DNA from: Oscillospiraceae bacterium
Lineage (GTDB): Bacteria; Bacillota; Clostridia; Oscillospirales; Oscillospiraceae
Assembly: GCA_017937195.1 (NCBI GenBank)
Contig: JAGBEA010000017.1
Coordinates: forward strand, 22,854 to 86,853
DNA length: 64,000 nt
Reading direction: 5' to 3'
Part shown: piece by piece, positions 7,440 through 14,952 of the stretch
Numbering within the stretch: position 1 is the first letter of the stretch
Layout of the letters: each line of letters begins with the position of its first letter
The notes under the pieces: model-generated
Told to the model about the DNA's origin: nothing
What the model saw: only the letters and a program-made list of their open reading frames with translations
Database searches by the model: none
Position numbers and translations under genes: made by a program

Positions 7440-8564
7440 TTACTTCTTCAGCTCGCCGTTGGCGGAGGCGGTCAGATAGGCGTTGATAAAGCCGTCGATA
7501 TCGCCGTCCATCACAGCCTGAATGTTGCCCATTTCGTAGCCGGTGCGGGTGTCCTTGGCCAAAGTGTAGGGCATAAACACATAGGAACGGATCTGGCTGC
7601 CCCATTCGATCTTCATCTGCACGCCCTTGATGTCGCTGATCTTCTCCGCGTTCTGCTGGATCTTCAGCTCCACCAGCTTGGCTTTCAGCATCTTCATAGC
7701 GTTGTCGCGGTTCTGGAACTGGCTGCGCTCAGTCTGGCAGAACACCACGATGCCGGTGGGCAGGTGGGTCAGACGTACGGCAGAAGAGGTCTTGTTGATG
7801 TGCTGACCGCCGGCGCCGGAGGAGCGGCAGGCCTGCATCTCGATCTCGTCGGGACGGATCTCGATCTCGCTGTCATCGGGCATTTCGGGCATCACTTCCA
7901 CCGCGGCAAAGCTGGTCTGACGGCGGGCATTGGCGTCGAAGGGGGACACGCGCACCAGACGGTGCACGCCGTTTTCGCTCTTGAGGTAGCCGTAGGCGTT
8001 CTCGCCCTCGATGGAGATGGTAGCGCTCTTGATACCGGCTTCGTCACCGGCTTCGTAGTCCAGCAGCTGGTAGGTGTAGCCGTGGCGCTCAGCCCAGCGG
8101 GTGTACATACGGTACAGCATTTCCGTCCAGTCCTGCGCCTCAGTGCCGCCGGCACCGGCGTGGAAGGTCATAATGGCGTTGTTGCCGTCATACTCGCCGC
8201 TGAGAAGGGCGGCCAGACGGCGCTCGTTCATCTCGGTCTCCAGCGTTTCAAAAGCGGCCACCACATCGGGCAGCAGGGAGGGATCGTCCTCCTCCTGCGC
8301 CATCTCGCACAGCACAACGGCGTCCTCCCAATCGGAAACCAGACGGTCGTGCTTGCGGATCTTGTTTTCCAGACGCTTGATCTGCTGGGAAACCTTCTGG
8401 GAGCGGGCAAGATCGTTCCAGAAGCCGTCCTGCTCGGTCTCCTTCTGCAGCGCGGCGAACTCCTCGCGCGCCTTGGGGATGCCCAGTGCCTTCTCCAGCT
8501 CGCCCAAAGAGGGCTCCAGTGCCAGGAGCTTCTGTTTGTACTCGTCGTATTCAATGACTGCCAT
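7440..8564 (-). CDS. prfB: Peptide chain release factor 2
   Basis: RF2 releases the finished peptide at UGA and UAA stop codons. The tripeptide SPF at residues 207-209, which marks RF2 rather than RF1, and the catalytic GGQ at 252-254 are at the positions seen in other RF2 proteins. The start is the ATG at 8564 with AAAGGAG upstream. The reading frame is continuous through the region where many bacteria carry the programmed +1 frameshift near codon 25, so the usual UGA-based autoregulation is absent here. It has its own promoter divergent from feoB and its own terminator. Confidence 0.97.
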   Translation of the reverse strand: MAVIEYDEYKQKLLALEPSLGELEKALGIPKAREEFAALQKETEQDGFWNDLARSQKVSQQIKRLENKIRKHDRLVSDWEDAVVLCEMAQEEDDPSLLPDVVAAFETLETEMNERRLAALLSGEYDGNNAIMTFHAGAGGTEAQDWTEMLYRMYTRWAERHGYTYQLLDYEAGDEAGIKSATISIEGENAYGYLKSENGVHRLVRVSPFDANARRQTSFAAVEVMPEMPDDSEIEIRPDEIEMQACRSSGAGGQHINKTSSAVRLTHLPTGIVVFCQTERSQFQNRDNAMKMLKAKLVELKIQQNAEKISDIKGVQMKIEWGSQIRSYVFMPYTLAKDTRTGYEMGNIQAVMDGDIDGFINAYLTASANGELKK

Positions 8565-8604
8565 AATTGGTGTCTCCTTTTGCTCATATTTCAATAACTA
8601 TCCT

Positions 8605-8633
8605 ATTATATCCAAGAAAAGCGCCGCTGTAAA
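8605..8633 (-). promoter_or_regulatory. Promoter of prfB
   Basis: Read on the minus strand, TTTACA (8628-8633), a 17-base spacer and TATAAT (8605-8610) lie about 40 bases before the prfB start. Confidence 0.75.
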
Positions 8634-8715
8634 GGAGGAAAACGGAAAAAGTAGGTACCTTTTCTGCGCCGCTGCCATAGAATGGGGCGAGAATCTGCGG
8701 GAAGAGGGGACGGCA

Positions 8716-10704
8716 ATGGAGCATTATACGGTGGCGCTGGCAGGAAACCCCAATGTGGGCAAGTCCACGCTGTTCAACGCGCTGACGGGTCTGCACCAGC
8801 ACACCGGCAACTGGCCGGGCAAAACAGTGGAGCGGGCGGAGGGCGGATATTCATACGGCGGCGCGGCGTTTACACTGATCGACCTGCCCGGCACCTATTC
8901 GCTGTCGGCGGACTCGCCGGAGGAGGAGATCGCCCGTGATTTTCTGCAGCGCGGTGCCGATGTGACGGTGGTGGTCACCGATGCCGGTGCGCTGCGGCGC
9001 AATCTACACCTTGCTTTGCAGGTGCGGCAGCTGACGGATCGGGTGGTGCTGTGCGTCAACCTTATGGACGAGGCGGCGAAAAAGGGTGTCGAGGTAGACT
9101 TGGAACGGTTGAGCCGCGAGCTGTCCGTTCCGGTGATCGGTGCAGCGGCGCGCAGCGGCGTGGGGCTATCGGCGCTGAAAAACGCAGTGCTGGAGATGGC
9201 GCGTCGTCCCCAACAGCCGGATCACTGGCAGCTGCGCTATGATGCGGCGGTGGAGCGGGCGCTGAGCCGCCTTGCACCCTATGTGCCGCGCCATCAGGCG
9301 TTGGCACTGCTGATGGGGGAGGTGCAACCGCCGCAGGAGGCGTGGGATGCGCTGAATCGGGCGCGGGTGATTTTGGATGAAGCCGGCTTGGTGGGGCAGT
9401 GTCTGCGTGAGAGCATCACTGCCTCGCAGGTTAGGCGGGCGGAACAAATCGGCAGCGCCTGCACCCATAGCACACAGCCGCAGCCCCACCGGTTTGACCG
9501 CGCGCTGGATCGGATATTGACCTCCCGCGCCGCAGGTCTGCCCATTATGCTGCTGGGGCTGGGCGTGATCTTCTATCTTACCGTCCGCGGCGCCAACTAT
9601 CCCTCACAGCTGCTGAGCCGCTGGCTGATGGCACTGCAGCAGCCGCTGCGCACGGTGCTGGCGGGAGCGCCGCTGTGGCTGCAAGGGCTGCTGGTGGACG
9701 GTGTGTACCGCACCGTGGCGTGGGTGGTAGCGGTGATGCTGCCGCCGATGGCCATCTTCTTTCCGTTGTTCACACTGCTGGAGGATGTGGGATACCTGCC
9801 CCGCGTGGCGTTCAATCTGGACCGTTTTTTCCGCAGTGCCGGTGCCCACGGGCGACAGAGCCTGACCATGTGTATGGCGCTGGGGTGCAGCGCCTGCGGT
9901 GTCACCGGCTGCCGCATCATCGACAGCCCTCGGGAGCGGCTCATCGCCATTTTGACCAACTGCTTTTTGCCCTGCAACGGCCGTTTTCCCACGTTGATCG
10001 CGCTGGTGACCGTCTTCATCGTGCCAAGCGGCGGCTATCTGGGCGCGGCGGCGGTGTTTGTGGCGCTGATCGTTTTTGCGGTGGGGATGACGTGGCTGGC
10101 ATCGAAGCTGCTGTCCGTCACGCTTTTGAAAGGGGAGTCCTCCTCCTTTTCACTGGAGCTGCCGCCCTACCGCCGTCCACAGATCGGCAAGGTACTGGTG
10201 CGCTCACTGCTGGATCGCACGCTGTTCGTTCTGCTTCGGGCGGTGAAGGTGGCGGCGCCGGCAGGCGCGCTGATCTGGGTACTGGCGAATCTCTCCATAG
10301 GCGGTGAAACAGTACTTTCGTGGGCGGCATCGGCGTTGGATGCGCCGGCTGCGCTGTTAGGTGTGGACGGGATGATCCTGCTGGCGTTTTTGCTGGGGTT
10401 TCCTGCCAATGAGATCGTGCTGCCGGTACTGCTGATGGGATATCTCTCCGCCGGCGCACTGGTGGAATACGATTCGCTGCTGCAGCTGGGCGCAGTGCTG
10501 CGCGACCACGGCTGGACGGCGCTGACGGCGGTGTGTACTATGGTGTTGTGTCTGCTGCATTTCCCCTGCGGCACTACATGCTTAACCATTAAAAAAGAAA
10601 CCGGTAGCCTCAAATGGACGGCGGTGGCAGTGCTGCTGCCAACGGTGTTGGGCGCAGTGGTATGCCTGCTGATCCACGGCGCGGCAGTGCTATTTGGTTT
10701 ATAA
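8716..10704 (+). CDS. feoB: Ferrous iron transport protein B
   Basis: FeoB imports Fe(II) across the cytoplasmic membrane, with an N-terminal G-protein domain. GNPNVGKST (G1), HTGNWPGKTVE (G2/switch I), DLPGTYSL (G3) and NLMD (G4) are all present in the first ~125 residues. The membrane half contains the conserved Cys-rich gate segments MALGCSACGVTGCR and TNCFLPCNGRFP, typical of FeoB, and about nine to ten helices. The length of 662 residues is at the short end for the family. No feoA or feoC lies beside it, although many FeoB genes are paired with feoA. The ATG at 8716 follows GAGGGG, and in-frame upstream codons overlap prfB and are rejected. Confidence 0.95.
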   Translation: MEHYTVALAGNPNVGKSTLFNALTGLHQHTGNWPGKTVERAEGGYSYGGAAFTLIDLPGTYSLSADSPEEEIARDFLQRGADVTVVVTDAGALRRNLHLALQVRQLTDRVVLCVNLMDEAAKKGVEVDLERLSRELSVPVIGAAARSGVGLSALKNAVLEMARRPQQPDHWQLRYDAAVERALSRLAPYVPRHQALALLMGEVQPPQEAWDALNRARVILDEAGLVGQCLRESITASQVRRAEQIGSACTHSTQPQPHRFDRALDRILTSRAAGLPIMLLGLGVIFYLTVRGANYPSQLLSRWLMALQQPLRTVLAGAPLWLQGLLVDGVYRTVAWVVAVMLPPMAIFFPLFTLLEDVGYLPRVAFNLDRFFRSAGAHGRQSLTMCMALGCSACGVTGCRIIDSPRERLIAILTNCFLPCNGRFPTLIALVTVFIVPSGGYLGAAAVFVALIVFAVGMTWLASKLLSVTLLKGESSSFSLELPPYRRPQIGKVLVRSLLDRTLFVLLRAVKVAAPAGALIWVLANLSIGGETVLSWAASALDAPAALLGVDGMILLAFLLGFPANEIVLPVLLMGYLSAGALVEYDSLLQLGAVLRDHGWTALTAVCTMVLCLLHFPCGTTCLTIKKETGSLKWTAVAVLLPTVLGAVVCLLIHGAAVLFGL

Positions 10705-10736
10705 AAAAAGACACGGCGCAAACCGTGTCTTTTTTG
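10705..10736. terminator. Bidirectional terminator
   Basis: The stem AAAAGACACGG/CCGTGTCTTTT lies between feoB and the convergent lipoprotein gene, with A and T runs on both sides. Confidence 0.85.
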
Positions 10737-10738
10737 CG

Positions 10739-11080
10739 TTAGCGGCTGGCGGAATCTCTGTCGTTGCGGAGATCGCCGTCATCGTCTGTGATCCGGCCGT
10801 CCTCCAGCATCTCCTGAAAGCTTCTGCCCTGCAGCAGACCCTCGCCGTCGGAGCTGCCTGCGCCGCCGTTCATAGTACCGTTGTTGGTATCGCTGTTGGT
10901 ACCGCCGTTCATGGTACCGTTGTTGGTGTTGCCGTCATAGGCACCGCCGTTGTAGGCGCTGCCGTTGTTGGGATTGTTCCCCGTCATACCGCTGTCGTCG
11001 GCGGAATTCCGTCTGCCGCAGCCCACCAGACCCACCACGAAGGTCAGCGCCAGTAGCAGCGCAAGTGTAGTGCGTTTCAT
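10739..11080 (-). CDS. Small Asn/Gly-rich lipoprotein
   Basis: The 113-residue product has a lipoprotein signal peptide ending in the lipobox LVGC, with Cys 21 as the lipid anchor. After it comes a low-complexity stretch, residues ~30-75, rich in Asn, Gly and Thr with near-repeats of NNGTMNGG. A charged tail ends DRDSASR. The DNA of the repeat (about 10870-10960) is itself a degenerate tandem repeat. No catalytic domain is visible. It is probably an extracellular surface protein, and its role is unknown. The ribosome site AGGAG is strong. Confidence 0.75.
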   Translation of the reverse strand: MKRTTLALLLALTFVVGLVGCGRRNSADDSGMTGNNPNNGSAYNGGAYDGNTNNGTMNGGTNSDTNNGTMNGGAGSSDGEGLLQGRSFQEMLEDGRITDDDGDLRNDRDSASR

Positions 11081-11205
11081 CGTAACCTCTCCTTTCTGCT
11101 TGAAAAGCGCAATTTCTGCGCGAGGATAGTATTTGCCGTGCAAGGCCAAAATACAGACAGCAACATCTGCAAAAGCCGTATTTTTTTGCCAAGAGCGGAT
11201 AAATA

Positions 11206-11234
11206 TTGCAAAATAAACGGCGGCGCAGTATACT
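11206..11234 (+). promoter_or_regulatory. Promoter of uridine phosphorylase gene
   Basis: TTGCAA, a 17-base spacer and TATACT end 31 bases upstream of the start codon. Confidence 0.7.
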
Positions 11235-11265
11235 GGAGCTACACTTGATACAGGAGGGCACATCT

Positions 11266-12036
11266 ATGCAAGAACTGGAAAAACAGTTTCATATCCACTG
11301 TGCTGAAGGCGATGTAGGCCGCTATTGCATCCTGCCCGGCGATCCGGGGCGCTGCAAATCCATTGCCGCCCATTTTGACGATGCGGTGTTCGTGTCGCAG
11401 AATCGCGAATATACCATCTATACTGGCACGCTGCTGGGTGAGAAGGTGTCTGTCTGCTCCACCGGTATTGGCGGTCCTTCTGCCGCCATTGCCATGGAGG
11501 AGCTGCACGCCATCGGCGCCGACACCTTCATCCGCGTGGGCACCTGCGGCGGTATTGATCTGGATGTGCGCTCCGGCGATGTGGTGGTTGCCACCGGTGC
11601 CATCCGCTATGAGCATACCAGTCTGGAGTACGCCCCCATTGAGTATCCGGCGGTTGCCAACTTTGAGGTGACCACCGCCTTGGTGCAGGCGGCGAAGAAT
11701 CTGGATAAGCGGCTGCAGGTGGGCGTGGTGCAGTGCAAGGACTCCTTCTACGGGCAGCACGACCCCAAGCGGATGCCGGTTTCCTACGACCTGCTGCAAA
11801 AGTGGGAGGCGTGGAAACGGCTGGGCGTCAAGGCCAGCGAGATGGAGTCGGCGGCGCTGTTTGTGGTGGCTAACGCCCTGGGCTGCCGCTGCGGCTCGTG
11901 CTTCCACGTGATCTGGAATCAGGAGCGCGAGGCAGCAGGTCTCGATCAGGATATGAGCGAGGATACCAGCTCCGCCATCGCTGTGGGCGTGGAGGCGCTG
12001 AAGCTGCTGATCGCCGCGGACAAAGCCAAACAATAA
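11266..12036 (+). CDS. udp: Uridine phosphorylase
   Basis: The enzyme splits uridine with phosphate to uracil and ribose 1-phosphate in pyrimidine salvage. The 256-residue length is typical. Recognisable blocks are the phosphate loop GDPGRC near residue 25, [12 protein letters not shown] near 70, RVGTCGGID near 90 and the nucleoside-binding EMESAALF near 190. The ATG at 11266 is chosen because GGAGGG lies six bases upstream. It is monocistronic, with a good promoter and a bidirectional terminator. The related NP-I members purine nucleoside phosphorylase and MTA nucleosidase fit less well in the substrate region. Confidence 0.92.
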   Translation: MQELEKQFHIHCAEGDVGRYCILPGDPGRCKSIAAHFDDAVFVSQNREYTIYTGTLLGEKVSVCSTGIGGPSAAIAMEELHAIGADTFIRVGTCGGIDLDVRSGDVVVATGAIRYEHTSLEYAPIEYPAVANFEVTTALVQAAKNLDKRLQVGVVQCKDSFYGQHDPKRMPVSYDLLQKWEAWKRLGVKASEMESAALFVVANALGCRCGSCFHVIWNQEREAAGLDQDMSEDTSSAIAVGVEALKLLIAADKAKQ

Positions 12037-12069
12037 AAAAGATGGACGCGTTAGCGTCCATCTTTTTTA
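12034..12069. terminator. Bidirectional terminator
   Basis: The stem AAAAAAGATGGACGC-GTTA-GCGTCCATCTTTTTT ends both udp and the convergent carbonic-anhydrase-like gene. It overlaps the stop codon of the latter. Confidence 0.85.
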
Positions 12070-12564
12070 TTTTGCAAACATTTCCTTGTACTCCGCCGCC
12101 TCTTTCACATAGCCCTCTGCGCTGCGACGGTTAGCGGCGATCTCCTCTTCGTTCACCTCGCGGCGCACCTTGGCAGGACTGCCTATCACCAGCGAACGGG
12201 GCGGGATCACCATATGCTGCGGCACCAGCGCACCGGCGGCGATGATGCAGTCCTCACCGATCACCGCACCGTTGAGCACGATAGCGCCCATTCCCACAAG
12301 GGTGTTGTTGCCTACGGTGCAGCTGTGGAGAATAGCACCGTGTCCCACGGTGACATCGCTGCCGATGGTCATAGGGAAGTGGGGGTCGGCGTGCAGCACG
12401 CAGTTATCCTGAATGTTGGTGCGCTCGCCAATGACGATGGGTACGAATTCCGAGCGCGCCACCGCACCGAAAAAGAGACTGCTGTTTGCCCCCACCGTCA
12501 CATCGCCCAGCACGGTGGCATTGGGCGCAATGAAAGCGGAGGGATGGATCGTGGGTGTTTTCAT
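12067..12564 (-). CDS. Gamma-carbonic anhydrase-like hexapeptide-repeat protein
   Basis: The 165-residue protein is built of left-handed beta-helix hexapeptide repeats and belongs to the YrdA/CaiE/PaaY branch of gamma-class carbonic anhydrases. Metal-binding histidines are visible in VLHAD, VGHGAILHS and the spacing between them. The N-terminal R-S-E and D-N loop (NIQDNCVLHADPHFPM) is typical. These trimers bind zinc or iron, and only some have CO2 hydratase activity. The ATG at 12564 is chosen because GAGG lies eight bases before it and overlaps the alternative GTG. It is the last gene of a three-gene set with two membrane proteins. Confidence 0.88.
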   Translation of the reverse strand: MKTPTIHPSAFIAPNATVLGDVTVGANSSLFFGAVARSEFVPIVIGERTNIQDNCVLHADPHFPMTIGSDVTVGHGAILHSCTVGNNTLVGMGAIVLNGAVIGEDCIIAAGALVPQHMVIPPRSLVIGSPAKVRREVNEEEIAANRRSAEGYVKEAAEYKEMFAK

Positions 12565-12574
12565 ATTGCGCACC

Positions 12575-12805
12575 TCACTTGAACAACCACCGGCACAGCA
12601 AAATCACCACGCAGGCACCGCCGATGCCGATCAGGATCGCGCCGACGGAGTTGGTGGCGCCCAAGCCGATGGCACCGGCCAGATAATTGCCCACCGCCGA
12701 GCCGACGATACCCAGAAGAATGTTGCGGATGATGCCGCCGCGGCTGTGCATCAGTTTGCCGGCGATCCAGCCGATGATGCCGCCGAGAATGATAGAAACC
12801 AGCAT
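12575..12805 (-). CDS. GlsB/YeaQ/YmgE-family stress membrane protein
   Basis: This 76-residue, glycine-rich protein has three hydrophobic segments. The start LGGIIGWIAGKLM and the repeat GIGGAC...LLCRWLF are typical of the transglycosylase-associated / YeaQ family. Members are small envelope proteins induced by stress, and no enzyme activity is proven. It lies 10 bases upstream of the carbonic-anhydrase-like gene and 12 bases downstream of the MscS gene, so the three are probably co-transcribed. Confidence 0.9.
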   Translation of the reverse strand: MLVSIILGGIIGWIAGKLMHSRGGIIRNILLGIVGSAVGNYLAGAIGLGATNSVGAILIGIGGACVVILLCRWLFK

Positions 12806-12817
12806 AAATCTGCCTCC

Positions 12818-13645
12818 TTACTTGTCGATGTGAATGTTCAGGTGGTCATAGGTCATTTCCACGCCGGCTTCCTTGAAGGCGGTGTAGAAATTTTCCATCA
12901 GGGGATAGTAGACGCTGCTATAGTCACTGGGCTTGCACCACACGCGCACGGTGTATTCAATACTGCTGGCACCGTAATTGCTCAGCAGCACCTGCGGCGC
13001 AGGATCGGGGAGGATATGCTCCGTTTTCGCCACAGCGGCGAGGCAGGCGCGGCGTACCGCCTCGGGGTCGGCATCGTAGGACGCGGTGACCAGCAGCTTC
13101 AGCCGGCGGCTGCCCAGCGTGGTATAGTTGATGATCTTGTCCGCCGACAGCATACTGTTGGGGACTACCAGCCGCTGCCCGTCATCGGTCTCCAGCCAAG
13201 TGGCATTCAGCCCGATCTGACTGACTGTGCCGAGTCCGCTGGTGGTGTCGATGTAATCACCGACCTGAAAGGGTTTGGACAGCAAAATCACGATGCCGCC
13301 TGCGATGTTGGCGAGAACACTCTGCACCGCCAGCGAGATGGCCAGCGACAATACGGAGAACAGCGCCACCAGCGAGGTGACGGGAATGCCCAGCTGATCG
13401 GCAACGATCAGGATCGTGACGATCCATGCGATCACCCGCACTGCGGTCAGCGCATATTTCTGCGCCTGCGCGTCCAGCTTCGTCTTGCCCAGCAGCCGCT
13501 GCAGCACACGGCGCAGCAGGCGGGCGGCAACCATACAGATCAGCAGCGTCAGCAGTGCACTCAGAATTTTTTCCAGTGTCAGCGCGCCCAAATTCCACTC
13601 GCCGACATCAGCGGTGATGCCCAGTGAGGAGAGAAAATTTTTCAT
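12818..13645 (-). CDS. Small-conductance mechanosensitive channel (MscS family)
   Basis: This membrane channel opens under tension during osmotic downshock. Three N-terminal transmembrane helices are followed by the pore helix and beta domain. The signature QSVLANIAGGIVILLSKPFQVGDYI lies at residues ~105-130, with the Gly/Ala-rich TM3. A C-terminal alpha/beta domain completes the 275-residue protein, close to the size of E. coli MscS. The start has AAGGAGG upstream. It heads a probable operon with the GlsB-like and gamma-carbonic-anhydrase-like genes, which suggests an envelope-stress unit. Confidence 0.94.
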   Translation of the reverse strand: MKNFLSSLGITADVGEWNLGALTLEKILSALLTLLICMVAARLLRRVLQRLLGKTKLDAQAQKYALTAVRVIAWIVTILIVADQLGIPVTSLVALFSVLSLAISLAVQSVLANIAGGIVILLSKPFQVGDYIDTTSGLGTVSQIGLNATWLETDDGQRLVVPNSMLSADKIINYTTLGSRRLKLLVTASYDADPEAVRRACLAAVAKTEHILPDPAPQVLLSNYGASSIEYTVRVWCKPSDYSSVYYPLMENFYTAFKEAGVEMTYDHLNIHIDK

Positions 13646-13760
13646 AAAAGCGCCTCCTTTTTTGTTGAAGGAATTAATCTATTATACCGCACCGGTGAAA
13701 GCTTTGCAAGAAGGCACGGCTTGTCGAAAAAATGTACCGGCCTGCAAAAGTTTTACTTAC

Positions 13761-13790
13761 ATTATATGGAAAAATGTGTTACCATATAAT
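13761..13790 (+). promoter_or_regulatory. Inverted repeat overlapping the carD -10 region
   Basis: ATTATATGG (13761-13769) and CCATATAAT (13782-13790) form a perfect 9-bp inverted repeat with a 12-base spacer. The right arm contains a consensus TATAAT. The -35 region is poor, so the site looks like an operator over an activator-dependent or repressible promoter for the CarD-family gene 66 bases downstream. Confidence 0.55.
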
Positions 13791-13855
13791 GGTGAGAAAG
13801 CGGCAGTAAGTGCTGTCGCGGCAGAGAAAACGGTTGCAGAGCAGTGAGGTGCGGT

Positions 13856-14368
13856 ATGTTTACGGCGGGAGAACTGGTGGTTTACGGCGGCGAGGGCGTC
13901 TGCCGCGTGGAGGGTGTGGGTCCGTCCCGCGTTCCGGGCGCGGAGAAGAATCGGTTGTATTATACGCTCTCTCCCTTCTGGCGCACCGGTCAGGTGCTAA
14001 CACCGGTGGATACCCGCGTGCTGATGCGTCCCATTCTTACCCGCGAGGAGGCACTGGAACTGATCTCGCAGATGGGCAGTATTGAGCCGGAATCGCCCGC
14101 CCTCAGCAGCCCCCGCGCCATCAAGGAGCACTATCAGCAGATCGTCATCTCCTATGATTGCCGCCGCACGGTGGGGCTGATCCGCGGCATTACCGCCAAG
14201 CGCCGCCGCGCGCTGGAGCAGGGCAAGAAAGCCAGCCAGATGGATGAGCGCTATCTCAAGCGGGCGGAGGATCAGCTCTACGGCGAGCTGGCAGCCGCGC
14301 TGGAGCTGGATTTCAAGGCGGTGGGGGACTATATCCGCCGCACCCACCCAATGTGGCCAGAAATGTGA
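13856..14368 (+). CDS. CarD-family transcriptional regulator
   Basis: The 170-residue protein starts with a CarD/TRCF RNA-polymerase-interacting domain (GELVVYGGEGVCRVEGV, residues ~5-60). A helical, basic DNA-binding half follows (residues ~85-165, with AKRRRALEQGKK). CarD proteins bind RNA polymerase beta and stabilise open complexes at many promoters. The ATG at 13856 is preferred because GAGG lies six bases upstream and overlaps the alternative GTG at 13844. An inverted repeat in its promoter suggests feedback or other regulation. Confidence 0.9.
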   Translation: MFTAGELVVYGGEGVCRVEGVGPSRVPGAEKNRLYYTLSPFWRTGQVLTPVDTRVLMRPILTREEALELISQMGSIEPESPALSSPRAIKEHYQQIVISYDCRRTVGLIRGITAKRRRALEQGKKASQMDERYLKRAEDQLYGELAAALELDFKAVGDYIRRTHPMWPEM

Positions 14369-14380
14369 AAAATTACCAAA

Positions 14381-14415
14381 AAACCGCGAAACTTGATATT
14401 TCGCGGTCTTTTTTT
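14381..14415 (+). terminator. Intrinsic terminator of the carD-family gene
   Basis: ACCGCGAAA pairs with TTTCGCGGT and is followed by a long T run. Confidence 0.85.
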
Positions 14416-14438
14416 GACGAAAAAACGAAAAAATCCGC

Positions 14439-14467
14439 TTGACCGTGAGGGAAAAAACAATTATAAT
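14439..14467 (+). promoter_or_regulatory. Strong promoter of a putative small RNA
   Basis: TTGACC (14439-14444), a 17-base spacer and TATAAT (14462-14467) form a near-consensus sigma-A promoter. No plus-strand open reading frame follows. Transcription would start near 14474 and meet a strong terminator about 110 bases later. Confidence 0.75.
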
Positions 14468-14473
14468 GAGATA

Positions 14474-14583
14474 AACATAGCGGAAAACCGCTAAAAATAA
14501 TTGCGTGGACCCGTGCAGGGACTGACCCTCTCCTGCGCGGCTGCCATAAAAAACGCAGGGCGCGCGAGCGCCCTGCGTTTTTT
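14474..14583 (+). ncRNA. Putative independent small RNA (about 110 nt)
   Basis: A near-consensus promoter lies upstream and a perfect 13-bp intrinsic terminator (14551-14580, then T run) ends the interval. Between them are a hairpin AGCGG-AAAA-CCGCT at 14479-14492 and a 9-bp stem at 14511-14540 closing a 12-base loop (GACTGACCCTCT). No ribosome site with a credible reading frame is present. The sequence does not match SRP RNA, 6S RNA, tmRNA, RNase P or a riboswitch class I can recognise. The terminator is shared with the convergent 65-residue gene. An alternative is that the hairpin serves only that gene, but this would leave the strong promoter unexplained. Confidence 0.6.
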
Positions 14584-14599
14584 GATTGCTGTGAATACT

Positions 14600-14797
14600 T
14601 CAACCCTCGCGGTGGATGGGCGCATCGAAATCGCGCACCACGGTCTGCAGCTTGGTGTCGTACACATACACCACATTGACTTCCTCGAAGGCGAGGCGCA
14701 TGGCAAATTCCTTGGCCTCATAGATGTCGTTGGTCTCGAAAAAGGGGACAAACTCGGTGCCGGGCAGATCACGCCGCCACATAACCTGAAAGCGCAT
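14600..14797 (-). CDS. Small conserved-looking protein, function unknown
   Basis: This 65-residue soluble protein begins MRFQVMWRRDLPGTEF and contains an amphipathic helix (EAKEFAMRLAFEE) followed by a beta hairpin with VNVVYVYD. The start ATG at 14797 has GGGAGG six bases upstream. It is too short for a named domain and has no Cys, signal peptide or membrane segment. Its transcript ends at the hairpin shared with the convergent putative small RNA. I do not recognise a family. Confidence 0.65.
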   Translation of the reverse strand: MRFQVMWRRDLPGTEFVPFFETNDIYEAKEFAMRLAFEEVNVVYVYDTKLQTVVRDFDAPIHREG

Positions 14798-14884
14798 AGC
14801 ATACCTCCCATGTTTTTTCTCAGTATAGCGCACGGCGGCAGAAAAAGCAACGCGGCAGGAAAAGAAAAAAAGGGAAAAAAGCGC

Positions 14885-14913
14885 TTTCTTTCCGAGGCAT
14901 TGTGGGGTATAAT
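14885..14913 (+). promoter_or_regulatory. Candidate promoter of the DUF1846 gene
   Basis: TTTCTT, a 17-base spacer and TATAAT end 40 bases upstream of the start. The -10 is perfect and the -35 weak. Confidence 0.5.
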
Positions 14914-14952
14914 ATAAAGGATGATGTAAATGCGTGCAAGGGGGAGAGTACA

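Noticed and set aside
8101-8715. 205-residue N-terminal extension of FeoB
   Set aside because: The extension overlaps prfB on the other strand and its promoter. ATG 8716 has a ribosome site and gives the normal FeoB N-terminus.
10870-10960. Possible CRISPR-like or tandem DNA repeat
   Set aside because: The repeat is in frame and encodes Asn/Gly/Thr low complexity in the lipoprotein. Units are uneven and there are no spacers.
14474-14583. SRP RNA, 6S RNA or a known riboswitch
   Set aside because: I looked for the conserved SRP apical loop, the 6S bulge layout and common riboswitch cores and found none. It is kept only as an unassigned small RNA.
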